From assembly GCA_050331455.1 (NCBI GenBank), contig JBHJGV010000034.1, forward strand, positions 1-32,967: a DNA stretch of 32,967 bases. Reading direction: 5' to 3'. Under the pieces are notes generated by a model. The model was not told where the DNA came from. It was given only the letters and a program-made list of their open reading frames with translations, and made no database searches. The stretch is from CAYUYV01 sp050331455 (GTDB taxonomy: Bacteria; Pseudomonadota; Alphaproteobacteria; JAJFIK01). Position 1 is the stretch's first letter; every line of letters starts with the position of its first letter. Below, one piece after another: positions 6,968 through 16,400 of this stretch. Made by a program: the position numbers and the translations under genes.

Positions 6968-8374
6968 TCAGGCGGTGCGGAACAGGCCGAGGGTTGTGCG
7001 GTCGAAATGGGCGAGGTTAGGCAGCACCGTTTCGATGACGTCCGGGCTGGCGCCGAGCCAGCGCACCAGTTCCGCGGCATATTGGGACATGGACAGGCTG
7101 GGGATCAGGCGTCCCTGGCCGGCGTCCTCGCGGGTGCCGAGGCCGATATCCGGCATGCGGCCCACAAATTGTCCGCCCACGACGGATCCGCCGAGCACGA
7201 AATGGTGTCCGCCCCAGCCATGGTCCGTGCCGCGACCATTACCCAGGAGCGCTCGTCCGAAATCGCCCGCCGTGAACACGGTCACGCTGTCCCACAGTCC
7301 GGCCTGGACCATGACATCGCGGAATGCGGCGATCGCCCCGTCCGTTTCGGTCAGCCGCTCCGTCTGGCCGTCCAACAGGTAGTTGTGGAAATCCCAACTG
7401 CCGCTGCCGGCAAAGAAGACCTGACGCCGGTGCCCCAGATCGCCGGCGGACAGGATCGCCTGGGCGATATTGCCGAGTTGGATCCCTAGTTTCGTGTCCG
7501 GAAAGGTCTTCAGATCCAGGGCATGGCGCCTCGCCGCGGCGCGGTAGGCATCCCCGCTGCGGAAGGAGCGTTCGTTCTGCGCGGCGACCGCGCGGGCAAA
7601 GACGTTGGGATGCGGACGGGTCATCATGGCCTCGAAGGCCGATGCGTTCCGGGTGCTGCCGTAAAGGCGCGCGCGGGCATCGACATCGGGCGCCCCGTCA
7701 TCGCGCAGGCGGAAGCTGCGGGCGGTGTTGCCCTGGAGGATGAGTTCAACGCCGCGGGTGGTGATCGTGCTGGCGACGGCGGTGCCGGCATTGAACTGGG
7801 GTTCGAGCACATCGGCAAGCCGGCCCAGCCAGCCCGTATTCGTGAGGGTCGCCGGCGCTGCGGCGAACCAGGCGCGCTGCTGATCCGAATGGGAGAAAAG
7901 TTGGATGGGCAGGGGCACGCGCTTGGTGTCCCAATCCGCTTTCGAGGTCGGCACGGCGAGCGGGCCCACATTCAGGATCGCGGCGGCTTCGCCCATCTGG
8001 AAGAGTTGGGCGAGGCGTCCGGCGGCCGGGTGCAGCCCGAGCATCGGATCCGAGCCCATGGAAGGCCGAAGCTGGTGAAGGGTGCCACGCTCAAGGGCCA
8101 GATTCTCCCGCAGGCTCGCATAGGTGCGGTAGCGCTGGTTGTCGAGGGGGGGAAGGAAATTGGCGTGGTCGTTGCCGCCATATTGGTAAAGGCAGACCAG
8201 GGCGCGATAGGGCGCACCGGTGGCGTTCCGGTCGGCCGGAGCGGCCAGCGCCGCAAGGGCGCCGCCGAAACTGGAGCCGGCAAAGGCGCTCAAGGCAGCC
8301 ATCTGCTTGAGGACCATACGGCGCCGCTGGTCGGTGAGGCCGCCTGTGGGCGTGAAATTGGGGTCTGAGGACAT
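6968..8374 (-). CDS. DUF1501 family protein, Tat-exported
   Basis: This is a 468-residue protein with a Tat-like N-terminus: basic stretch DQRRRMVLKQMAALSAF (about residues 14-30), then a small hydrophobic segment ending at ALAALAAP. The hallmark DHGWGGHHFVLGGSVVGG near residues 385-405 and the TAGDFGR segment before it identify DUF1501, a family with an alkaline-phosphatase/sulfatase-like fold. The family nearly always pairs with DUF1800, as here: this gene follows the DUF1800 gene by 25 bases on the same strand. The pair is thought to act in the periplasm, but its biochemical role is not established. The ribosome-binding site before ATG 8374 is weak, perhaps reflecting coupling to the upstream gene. 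Its stop lies 25 bases from the convergent Hsp70-like gene. Confidence 0.9.
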   Translation of the reverse strand: MSSDPNFTPTGGLTDQRRRMVLKQMAALSAFAGSSFGGALAALAAPADRNATGAPYRALVCLYQYGGNDHANFLPPLDNQRYRTYASLRENLALERGTLHQLRPSMGSDPMLGLHPAAGRLAQLFQMGEAAAILNVGPLAVPTSKADWDTKRVPLPIQLFSHSDQQRAWFAAAPATLTNTGWLGRLADVLEPQFNAGTAVASTITTRGVELILQGNTARSFRLRDDGAPDVDARARLYGSTRNASAFEAMMTRPHPNVFARAVAAQNERSFRSGDAYRAAARRHALDLKTFPDTKLGIQLGNIAQAILSAGDLGHRRQVFFAGSGSWDFHNYLLDGQTERLTETDGAIAAFRDVMVQAGLWDSVTVFTAGDFGRALLGNGRGTDHGWGGHHFVLGGSVVGGQFVGRMPDIGLGTREDAGQGRLIPSLSMSQYAAELVRWLGASPDVIETVLPNLAHFDRTTLGLFRTA

Positions 8375-8399
8375 TGGAATGATCAGCCTTCGCTCGATG

Positions 8400-10022
8400 T
8401 CAAATCTCGACCATGTATTCCGGGCTCACCATCGTCAGGGCAAGGCCGGTCCAGATCCGTTCCTCCCGCGCGGTGTCGGGCAGGGCGGCCAGCGCATCGC
8501 GGATGATCGCGATACGATCCGCTGACAGAGTGTTCGCACACAAGAGCTGGTTCAGCAGAACGACGAAGCGGTCCGGATCCGCCGGCAGGTCCCCCAGGGA
8601 CGGATAGGTCCTGGGCTGCGCGCTGTGCCAATCCTGGTAAAGCTCGACGCCGCGGTGCACGACCTTCACGACGACATCCGCGTAGCCCATCACATGTCCG
8701 TCGTCATAGAGCTTGAATTCCGGTGCCGCGAGCCCCGCGTCGGCGATCTCGCCCGGCGGCGCGAAATCCGGCGTGTACCAATTGAAAACGCTCGGTGCTT
8801 CGAAGGGGTGCTGGCCGAGGGCCTTGGCGATTTTGGCGAATGCGGCGCCAAGATCCTGGGCCTCGAACATGCCCAGCTCGCCGAAGGTGCGCAGAAACTG
8901 GGCCAGACGAAGGACCGGTTCGCGCAGCTTTCCTGCGGTCTGGACCTGACCGGCGGGCCACCACGCCTCGGGATCGAGGAGAATGGCCACGGCCACCGCT
9001 GAAAGGTCGCCCCGAACACCGTGTCCGTTGTCGGCGAAGACCTGCGCCACGCGGTAAATATAATCCGGAGACGGATTTGATGTGACAAGACGCTGGATGA
9101 GCTGACGGCAGATGAAAGGCGCCGTGTTCGGATGGTTGAACAGCACATCCAGGGCCCGGTTCAGGCTGTCCAGGGCATTGCTGCCCGCCGGAATTTGCAC
9201 GCCCGACACAATGTCCTTGGCCCCGAACTCGTGCTCGTCCGGCCAGTAGTTCAACGGCTTGTCCCAGGGCCGGCCTTTGACACCGTTCGGGCTGCCGCCC
9301 CCGCGCCAGAAGGCCTTGGTCCGGGGCCCGCCGCCCCAGCTCCATCCCGTGAACACCCGGGCCATGCCGCGGATCTCATCCTGGCCATAGGTGGGGATCA
9401 GATAGCCCGAGGCATCCTGCTTAAACTGGCCATTCGGATGCAGCTCCCAAAGACCGATGGTGAAGAGCTGCATGATCTCCCGGGCAAAATTCTCATCGGG
9501 CTGCCGGCCCGTTTGCATGTTTTCTTTGCGGTTCCGCAGGAAGGTCAGATATTCGCCCATGGCCGGGCTGGTGGCCACATGGCCAAGAAGAGTGCGAAAG
9601 TTCCCCAACGCATTGTCCGTGAGCAAATCCATATAGTGGCCCAGGGCATGGGTCGCGATCTTGAGTTGGGGATCCTCCGCCGACACCACGAAAATCTGTG
9701 AGAGGGCATAGGCCATGCGCTGGCGAAGCTGGTCCTGCCCGAAGGCGGCCTGATAGTAGAAGGTCTCATAGAAGGTGCGCCTGGGCTTTTGGCGGCCGTT
9801 CCGCCGGCCAATGGGGCCGCCCCGCAGGATGTAGTCACCGTGACGGTCAATGCGGGGAGCGGTGAATTGCTCGGCGAACCAACGCTCGATGCCGATCTCC
9901 TGCAGATGGGTAAGATCGGCATAGCTCGGACCGAAACTGGCCCGGCGCAGAAAGCGCCCGGCATCCGAAAGGGAAAGGGCGGGTTGCCCTTGTGCAACAG
10001 GTGTCTGGGCAGCGGTCGTCAC
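8400..10022 (-). CDS. DUF1800 family protein
   Basis: This is a 540-residue protein with DUF1800 hallmarks in order: RFLRRASFGPSYADLTHLQ near the N-terminus, ETFYYQAAFGQDQLRQRMAY (about residues 80-100), DENFAREIMQLFTIGLWEL (about 170-190), and a C-terminal region with FNWYTPDFAPPG. The N-terminus lacks a clear signal peptide, as is common in this family. I chose GTG 10022 because GGGGGA lies 7 bases upstream; the in-frame GTG at 10037 overlaps that site and ATG choices farther upstream are blocked by a stop. It is the first gene of a two-gene unit with DUF1501. Members are sometimes annotated as secreted or redox-related, but the activity is unknown. Confidence 0.9.
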   Translation of the reverse strand: MTTAAQTPVAQGQPALSLSDAGRFLRRASFGPSYADLTHLQEIGIERWFAEQFTAPRIDRHGDYILRGGPIGRRNGRQKPRRTFYETFYYQAAFGQDQLRQRMAYALSQIFVVSAEDPQLKIATHALGHYMDLLTDNALGNFRTLLGHVATSPAMGEYLTFLRNRKENMQTGRQPDENFAREIMQLFTIGLWELHPNGQFKQDASGYLIPTYGQDEIRGMARVFTGWSWGGGPRTKAFWRGGGSPNGVKGRPWDKPLNYWPDEHEFGAKDIVSGVQIPAGSNALDSLNRALDVLFNHPNTAPFICRQLIQRLVTSNPSPDYIYRVAQVFADNGHGVRGDLSAVAVAILLDPEAWWPAGQVQTAGKLREPVLRLAQFLRTFGELGMFEAQDLGAAFAKIAKALGQHPFEAPSVFNWYTPDFAPPGEIADAGLAAPEFKLYDDGHVMGYADVVVKVVHRGVELYQDWHSAQPRTYPSLGDLPADPDRFVVLLNQLLCANTLSADRIAIIRDALAALPDTAREERIWTGLALTMVSPEYMVEI

Positions 10023-10345
10023 GCTGTGTTCCCCCACGTTACGCCATTGTCGGATCGGGGACCGGCCAAGGGGGACAACGCCCCATCAGCCCCGGGTCGG
10101 CAGTGTTCAACAGAGCCAGCGAAGATCATTGGAGTCCCATGGGGTGCGGGTAAAGCCCCCGTGTCTTGCAAGCCTATGCGATGCCAATGCGACAACACCA
10201 TGGCTACTTTGGAGTGGGGCTACTCGAAAGTTTGGGCCGCGGGGGCGTGCGGGCTGCGCGGGGCTTGATGGCCGGCGGGCGGCCGGGCAGCGTGCGGGGA
10301 GACCCTTCGAGATGGCCGGGAGGCCGTCAAGCAGATGGACGTGCG
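10023..10345. other. Divergent intergenic region without a gene
   Basis: About 320 bases between the minus-strand DUF1800 gene and the plus-strand TRIC gene. The open frames crossing it are extensions of the TRIC frame or GC-driven shadows. No terminator, strong promoter hexamers, operator or RNA gene was recognised. It must carry the two divergent promoters. Confidence 0.5.
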
Positions 10346-10981
10346 ATGACGTTGGTGGATCAAACCTTGAGCCTTTTCGCTTTGGTGGGCACCGGTGTCT
10401 TTGCCATCAGTGGCGCGCTGATGGCGCTGCGCAAGCGGATGGACCTCGTCGGCATCACCTTCATCGCGGCCTTGACCGGCGTCGGCGGCGGGACCGTGCG
10501 GGATCTGTTGCTCGGAGACACGCCCGTGGCCTGGGTTCGCGACCCGACCAGCGTGCTGATCTGCATGGTTTGCGCCGTGGCGGTCAGCTTGCTGCACCGA
10601 ACCGTCATCGATCGGCCTTTGACCTGGCTGCTTTATGCCGATGCGGCGGGTCTTGCCCTGTTCGCCGTGCTGGGCGCCGCCAAGGCCGAGTCCCTCGGCG
10701 CCCACCCGGCCGTTGCGGTCCTGTTCGGGGCGATGACGGCCACGTTCGGAGGGCTGATCCGGGACGTCATTTGCGGCGAGCGCCCGATTCTGTTCCGCAA
10801 GGAGATCTACATCACGGCCGCCCTGGCCGGCGGCGGCACCTTCATCCTGGTGCCCGCCGCCTGGGGCTTCGATGCCCGTGCCGGTATCGGCCTGGGCGTG
10901 GGGCTCAGTCTGCGGCTGGCGGCGATCTGGTTTCGCTGGGTCCTGCCGTTCCCGCGATACGACACCGACCCGCCCCGGTGA
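10346..10981 (+). CDS. TRIC / UPF0126 family membrane protein
   Basis: This is a 211-residue inner-membrane protein with about seven hydrophobic spans arranged as two homologous halves. Each half carries the family glycine-arginine motif: TGVGGGTVRDLLLGDTPVAW (about residues 44-63) and FGGLIRDVICGERPILFRKE (about 133-153). Prokaryotic TRIC proteins are trimeric cation (mainly potassium) channels, and UPF0126 members have also been proposed to transport glycine. ATG 10346 begins directly before the first hydrophobic span; the open frame continues upstream to 10166 but the added part is Arg/Gly-rich and non-hydrophobic. It stands alone; DUF3237 converges 7 bases after its stop. Confidence 0.9.
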   Translation: MTLVDQTLSLFALVGTGVFAISGALMALRKRMDLVGITFIAALTGVGGGTVRDLLLGDTPVAWVRDPTSVLICMVCAVAVSLLHRTVIDRPLTWLLYADAAGLALFAVLGAAKAESLGAHPAVAVLFGAMTATFGGLIRDVICGERPILFRKEIYITAALAGGGTFILVPAAWGFDARAGIGLGVGLSLRLAAIWFRWVLPFPRYDTDPPR

Positions 10982-10988
10982 CCGGTTC

Positions 10989-11462
10989 CTAGAGGACCTG
11001 GTGAATCGTATACTGAACGCCGTGTGGCGTGAGTTTGCCCACACCGACGGTCACGACATGGTTGAGCCAGGCATAGGGGCCGTCCATGGCGGCCTCGAAC
11101 AACGGTGCTGTGCGGAAATAGTAGGATGACGGATCGAGTTTTTCGGTCGCTACGGGATCGCCGAGGGCCGCCATGGCCTCCGGGGGCATCACCAGCCGTC
11201 CGCAATAGCTGACATAAATCATGTGCCCGTCATGGCTCGTCACGGCCGCCCGAACATCGATGGCGATGGAGCCATCGGCCCGCACGGTCAGCCAGTCGCC
11301 GCCTGACCGCGCGACCGTGCCCTTGACCCGAGGGCCTTCGAACACGCCGCCAAGCACATTGGCGATCATACGCATGCCGCCGGGGGTGGCCCCGATCACC
11401 ATGGTGGGCTGTTCGATCTCGGCAATGAACTCTCCGAGATAGGTTGTTTTGAGGCCGGTCAT
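10989..11462 (-). CDS. DUF3237 family protein
   Basis: This is a 157-residue cytoplasmic protein matching DUF3237 in pattern: an early GEFIAEIEQPTMVIGATPGG, a central GTVARSGGDWLTVRADGS and IDVRAAVTSHDGHMIYVSY, and a late YYFRTAPLFEA segment followed by WLNHVVTVGVG. Family members are small beta-barrel proteins of unknown function. ATG 11462 is preceded by GGGAGG at good spacing; the frame is open far upstream (to 12566), but that part is antisense to the dehydrogenase. It is divergent from the dehydrogenase gene across 171 bases, suggesting a shared control region and perhaps a shared catabolic pathway. Confidence 0.88.
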   Translation of the reverse strand: MTGLKTTYLGEFIAEIEQPTMVIGATPGGMRMIANVLGGVFEGPRVKGTVARSGGDWLTVRADGSIAIDVRAAVTSHDGHMIYVSYCGRLVMPPEAMAALGDPVATEKLDPSSYYFRTAPLFEAAMDGPYAWLNHVVTVGVGKLTPHGVQYTIHQVL

Positions 11463-11633
11463 GGAATCCTCCCTGGTCTGGTTCGGGCCCTTGCGGGCCG
11501 TGTTTCGGCTCCGTTGCAAAACCGGATGGCCCCAGCATGCCGCGCCGGGCCGGCCCAGGGAATGGCCTTGTTGAACGGTCCAAAACCGGTCAGCATGCCA
11601 AGAAAGGCCTGAAAAAGTGGGAAGGGAGCGACC

Positions 11634-12542
11634 ATGGGTGGACAACTGGCAGACAAGGTGGCGGTCATCACCGGCGGATGTTCCGGAATCGGACTTGCGA
11701 GCGTGGAGCGCTTCGTCGCTGAGGGCGCGCTCATCGCCGTCGGCGACATCCAGGACGAGAAAGGCGAGGGGCTTCAAAGCCGGTTTCCCGGCCGGGTGCT
11801 GTACCGCCATTGCGATGTCACCGACGTGCATCAGATCAAGGCGCTGATCGACGATGCTGCGCACCAGTTCGGCGGTCTCGACATCGTTTTCAACAATGCC
11901 GGCGCCGCCGGCAGCGTGGGGGCCATCGACGAAGTCTCCATGCCGGCCTGGGACCGCACCTTCGACCTGCTGGTGCGCTCCGTGGCCGCCGGAACCCAAT
12001 ATGCGATCCCCCATATGGAGGCGCGCGGCGGCGGTTCGATTATCAACACGGCATCGATTGCCGGCCTCCAGGCCGGGTGGGGCCCGACGGCCTATTCCAC
12101 CGCGAAGGCCGCCGTCGCCCATTTCTCCAAATGCGCGGCCATGGACGTGGCCCAACGAAAAATCCGCGTGAACGCCATTTGTCCGGGGCTGATCGCCACC
12201 TCGATTTTCGGGGATGCCTTCGGCCTGGACCGGGCCCAATCGGACCAGATGGCCGCGCGCATCGAAATGGAAGTCGGGCCGCTGATGCAGGCCCTGCCCG
12301 TATCCGGTGCTCCGAGTGCCATCGCCAATATGGCGCTCTTCCTGGCTTGCGATGACAGCTATTTCGTCACCGGGCAGGCCCTGGTGGTCGATGGGGGGAT
12401 CACGGCCGGTCATCCCCATTCCTGGCAGCGGGGCTCGGGCGGTCTCGGGGCGGCGCTCCTGGGCCTGACCGACGAAGAGGCCCAGGAGCGCTATAAGGAC
12501 CTCCTGCGCCAGCAGGCGGCCCTCGATGCACAAGAGGGGTGA
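11634..12542 (+). CDS. Short-chain dehydrogenase/reductase (SDR)
   Basis: This is a 302-residue NAD(P)-dependent oxidoreductase of the classical SDR fold. Visible motifs are the cofactor loop TGGCSGIG (residues 13-20), D61 in the CDVTD strand, NNAG (87-90), the catalytic S141 in TASIAG, Y154 and K158 in YSTAK, and the NAICPG segment (about 179-184). GDIQ after the second strand suggests NAD preference. The Asn usually present in helix 4 (VN.xG) appears replaced, since DLLVRSVAAG stands there; a known subset of SDRs has this form. After VVDGG the protein has about 45 extra residues. ATG 11634 has GGGAG upstream. The substrate cannot be told from sequence. Confidence 0.92.
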   Translation: MGGQLADKVAVITGGCSGIGLASVERFVAEGALIAVGDIQDEKGEGLQSRFPGRVLYRHCDVTDVHQIKALIDDAAHQFGGLDIVFNNAGAAGSVGAIDEVSMPAWDRTFDLLVRSVAAGTQYAIPHMEARGGGSIINTASIAGLQAGWGPTAYSTAKAAVAHFSKCAAMDVAQRKIRVNAICPGLIATSIFGDAFGLDRAQSDQMAARIEMEVGPLMQALPVSGAPSAIANMALFLACDDSYFVTGQALVVDGGITAGHPHSWQRGSGGLGAALLGLTDEEAQERYKDLLRQQAALDAQEG

Positions 12543-12562
12543 GATCCACCGCTCCGGCTGGA

Positions 12563-12976
12563 TCAATCCGACCAGTCGGTGACCTTGAGGCTGGGGATGC
12601 GGTCGAATTCGCGCCGATTGATCGTGACGACGGTCGCCGCGCGGCGCCGGGCCTGGGCCGCGATGAGAAGGTCGTAGGGCCCGATGGGCGTGCCGGCCTT
12701 GTCGAGATCGGCACGGATCTGGCCGGCCTCGGCCGCGTCTTCGTCCGTGAACGGGATGATGGAGACGTGTTGATCGAGGAAAGCCTGCAGCTTGGCTTGG
12801 CTCTTCGACCAGTGCTGGCTTTTGGCGGCGCCATAGTGAAGTTCAAAGACAACGATCGACGGGATCTGCACGGCCGTCCGCCGACTGAGTTCGCTCTTCA
12901 AACGCGCACGGAGCGGCTCAGATTGCCGATCGATAATGGCGATGGCAATGTTCGTGTCCAGACAGAAAACAGTCAT
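12563..12976 (-). CDS. vapC: VapC-type PIN-domain ribonuclease toxin
   Basis: This is a 137-residue single PIN domain. The acidic metal-binding residues are visible: D7 in CLDTN, E45 in VFELHYG, D102 in PYDLLIAAQA and D125 in NRREFDRIP. VapC toxins are Mg-dependent endoribonucleases, often cutting initiator tRNA or 23S rRNA. The start ATG at 12976 shares one base with the stop of vapB (TGATG), so translation is coupled; a TTG just upstream is also in frame. It converges with the dehydrogenase 20 bases away. It looks intact. Confidence 0.93.
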   Translation of the reverse strand: MTVFCLDTNIAIAIIDRQSEPLRARLKSELSRRTAVQIPSIVVFELHYGAAKSQHWSKSQAKLQAFLDQHVSIIPFTDEDAAEAGQIRADLDKAGTPIGPYDLLIAAQARRRAATVVTINRREFDRIPSLKVTDWSD

Positions 12977-13269
12977 CAATCGTCATCATCGAAATTGGGG
13001 AAGCCCTCCGGCATGGGCGGCTGATCCGGGCGGCCGTCTGGCAGAAAGTCGTGGGCTTTAAGGGCGTCCATGCGGGCAAACCAGGCATCGACGTCCGCCG
13101 GAACAGTTTCCAGAGGCTCCAGGATGACCTGACGGCCCTTGCGCCGGATGCGCACCGCCTCGCCTTCGAAGCGGAAAGCCTTAGGCAGGCGCACCGCCTG
13201 ACTGCGTCCATTCATGAACAGCTTGGCCGTGACGATGGTGTCTTCGGGATCGGTGTCGGGCTTGGCCAT
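12976..13269 (-). CDS. vapB: VapB-type antitoxin, AbrB/SpoVT-like DNA-binding
   Basis: This is a 97-residue protein. Its N-terminal part is an AbrB/MazE-like swapped-hairpin DNA-binding domain: KLFMNGRSQAVRLPKAFRF, then VRIRRKGRQVILEP (about residues 16-52). The C-terminal part is flexible and acidic (ending NFDDDD) and would bind and block VapC. ATG 13269 is chosen because GGAGG stands just upstream; an alternative in-frame ATG at 13281 would place translation start at the operator. It is the first gene of the vapBC operon and is probably its autorepressor, acting at the palindrome at 13285-13303. Confidence 0.93.
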   Translation of the reverse strand: MAKPDTDPEDTIVTAKLFMNGRSQAVRLPKAFRFEGEAVRIRRKGRQVILEPLETVPADVDAWFARMDALKAHDFLPDGRPDQPPMPEGFPNFDDDD

Positions 13270-13284
13270 GTAAACCTCCATTGG

Positions 13285-13303
13285 TATCTATCATTGATAG
13301 ATA
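13285..13303. promoter_or_regulatory. Palindromic operator of vapBC
   Basis: TATCTATCA (13285-13293) and TGATAGATA (13295-13303) form a perfect 9-bp inverted repeat around a single T, 15 bases upstream of the vapB start. The AT-rich palindrome stands out in this GC-rich DNA and sits where VapB/VapBC autoregulation sites lie. Confidence 0.8.
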
Positions 13304-13324
13304 TCACATTTGACCCGATCGGTC

Positions 13325-13343
13325 AGCCGCGAGGGACGCGGCT
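13325..13343. other. Short stem-loop between vapBC and the protease gene
   Basis: AGCCGCG and CGCGGCT pair perfectly (7 bp) around a 5-base loop. It lies between two divergent genes, so a terminator role is not expected. Its function is unknown. Confidence 0.35.
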
Positions 13344-13484
13344 TGCCCGCGCCAGCTCAAAACGAAGCCCTGAAAAAAACGTAAGCACAGAAAAGAGCTT
13401 AGGCCGATTGTACTGCCCTGTTTCAGGTGTTTCTTCTGTGCCATAAGCGAAACGGCGGCGTGCTTGTAGGGGAGAACGATTGTG

Positions 13485-16400
13485 ATGCATACCGATTTCA
13501 TTCTGTCGCTCGCGGCCGCCATGTCCGACATCACCCCCGGCGCTCCCGGCCGGTCGGGCAGTGCGGGGCCGGACCGGACATCCGGCACGGCCGGACTGCC
13601 GGGCGGCCCGGTCAAGGCCGGCACGGCCCTCGACTGGTCCCTGTTTTCCGACCCCCTTGCCCTGATGCGTTCGGTCACCGAGCGTCTGCCCGGCCTGACC
13701 GTCGACGGCCGCGACTATGTCGTCATCGATGCCGTGGCGCAGCAGGGCCATTCGGGGGCCGACCTTCTCGCGACGCTCAGTGCGCAATACGACCTGATCC
13801 ACGGTGCCCATTACGGATCCGTGGCCTCCGGCCTCTTGCCCGTGGACCGGCTCGCCGATCTCGAAGATCTCGCATCGCTCGAATTCGCCTCCGCCGCCGC
13901 CTCCACGTCGTTTGCCGGCTCGGTGACGACTCAAGATGACATCGCGCTCCAGGCGGATGTGGCACGGAGCACCTTCGATGTCGATGGGACGGGCGTTTCG
14001 GTCGGGATCATTTCGGACAGCTTCGACGCGAGCCTGACGGCAACCACCCGCTATGCCGACGACATCGCCTCGGGGGATCTGCCTGCAAACGTGACCGTTC
14101 TGGAGGACCTGTCGGAGGGCAATTCCATTGACGAAGGGCGGGCCATGGCCCAGCTCGTCCATGATATCGCTCCGGGCGCCGATCTTCTGTTCGCCACCGG
14201 GTTCACCGGAGCCGCAGGCTTTGCCGCCAATATCGACGCCCTGGTGGCCGCCGGCGCGGACATCATCGTCGACGATCTCATTTATCTTTTCGAGCCCATG
14301 TTCCAGGACGGGATCATTGCCCAGGCGGCCGCCGATGCGGTGGACGCCGGCGTGAGCTATTTCTCCTCGGCGGGCAATAACGGCTCCGCCGGCTATGCCG
14401 GGCCGTTCCGCGGGACGGTTGATGGCACCCTGGAGGCCATCGTGCCTTTCGGGGCCGGCACGCGTTTCCACGATTGGGACCCCGGCGCGGGCGTGGATAC
14501 CACTCTCGACATCACCATTCCGGCCGGATCCTCCGCTGACCTGATCCTGCAATGGGCCGATCCCTTCTCCAGCACCTTCGGAAGCCTCGGGCCGGACGGC
14601 ACGAGCCCCGGCGCCGCCACCGATCTCGATTTTCACCTGCTGGATTCGTCCGGAGCCGTCCTTTTTTCCAGCCTGACCGTCAATGGCGGTTTCAATCCCA
14701 CTGAACGCCTCGCCGTCGATAATTTCTCCAGCCAGCCCCTCGATGCCCAGATCGTGATCAACAATTTTGAGGGGCCGGATCCGGACCTGATGCGCATTGT
14801 CGGCTTCAGCGTTCCGAATTCGGATTTTGTCACCGGTTACGACCTCGACACGAGTGCGTCGTTTTCGGATTTGAGCGAGTTCCGGGCCCCGACGACCTAT
14901 GGTCATGCGGTGGCGGACGGCGTGCTCGGCGTCGGTGCCGTCCCCTTTTTCTACAGCGAGCCTTTCGGGGCAGTAGACGGCGCCGTGCCGGAAACCTTTT
15001 CCGCCCTGGGCGGCTCCGTGATCCTGTTCGATGCCGACGGCAACCGGCTGGCCGAGCCCGAGATCCGGGACGCCATCGATTTCGCAGCGACCAATGGGGG
15101 CAACACCACCTTTTTCGGCAATGACATCGCGCTTCAGCCGTCCCTGTTTCCCGGCGGCAATCCCGACCCGGACAGTTTTCCGAACTTCTTCGGCACGTCG
15201 GCCGCCGCGCCCAATGCGGCGGCGGTTGCGGCGCTCATGCTGGAGGCCAACCCGGCCCTGACACCCGCCGATATCGAACGCATTTTGGAGGAGACGGCCG
15301 TCGATATCACGGCGCCTTTCTCGCTGACCAATCCGTCCGCATCCTTCACGGCGGCGTTCCAGGACCTCGCCTCCGTGGGCGTCGCACCTGGCACCGACGC
15401 GCGCACGGGCGCCGGCCTGATCGACGCGGCCGCCGCCGTCGCGCAAGCCGGCGCCGAAGGCGCAGCCGGCGATGCGCCCGGGGACGGCACAGCCGGTACC
15501 GCGGGAGACGACACCCTGGTCGGCACGCCCGGCCCCGACACCCTGTCGGGCCTCGACGGCGATGATGTCATCGACGGGACCGGCGGCCGGGACGTGTTGT
15601 CCGGTGGCCCCGGCGCGGACAGCCTCTCGGGCGGTGACGGTGTCGACAGCCTCGATGGCGGCGACGGGGCCGACACTCTGGACGGCGGCCGGGACGACGA
15701 TACGATCCAAGGCGGCGCGGGCGACGACATCATTCGGGTCACGGCGGGCATCGGCGAGGACCGGGTGGACGGTGGCGCAGGCACGGACCGGATCGAAGCC
15801 ACCCGGGATCGTCTGACCATCGGGCTGCGGACGGTGACGGACGTGGAAACCATCACCGCCGCCGGCTTTGAGGATGTGCGGATCGCCGGGACCTCCGCCG
15901 GCGACGACCTCGACGTCAGCACCGTGACATTGAACGGCATCGCATCAATCGGCGGGCTCGGCGGCAGCGATACGCTGGTGGGCTCGGCCGGCGGCGACGC
16001 CCTGCGGGGCGGCGCCGGGGCCGACAGTCTGGACGGGTTCACCGGCGCGGATACGTTGACCGGCGGCGGAGGGACGGACACCATCCGAGGCGGTGAGGGG
16101 CGCGACCTCATTCTTTTCGAGGGATCCTCGAACGGGGTCGACGACGTGGACGGCGGCGCCGGGCTCGATACGATCCTGGCCACCGCGGACGGCACCGTGA
16201 TCGGCCTGCGGGCGTTAAACAGTGTGGAAACCATTTCGGGAAACGACCATGTCGATGTGGTCATTCGGGGCAGCCAGGGGGCGGACGATCTTGATCTGTC
16301 CGAGGTCGCCGTCCTGGATGTCTCGTTTACCGACACCGAAGGCGGCCGGGACCGGCTGACCGGGTCCGCGGGCGATGACGATCTCAGGGGCGGCGCCGGC

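Noticed and set aside
4876..7080. 734-codon open frame antisense to the Hsp70-like gene
   Set aside because: Mirror of a GC-rich coding frame; lacks recognisable motifs, and the plus strand encodes clear Hsp70 ATP-binding loops.
10166..10345. N-terminal extension of the TRIC gene
   Set aside because: The added residues are Arg/Gly-rich and not membrane-like; the family starts at the first hydrophobic span.
11463..12566. Upstream extension of the DUF3237 frame
   Set aside because: It is antisense to the SDR gene; the true start at 11462 has a good ribosome-binding site and matches the family N-terminus.
13323..15710. 795-codon open frame antisense to the RTX protease
   Set aside because: Antisense to catalytic and RTX motifs of the real gene; composition is Gly/Arg-rich without fold-like pattern.
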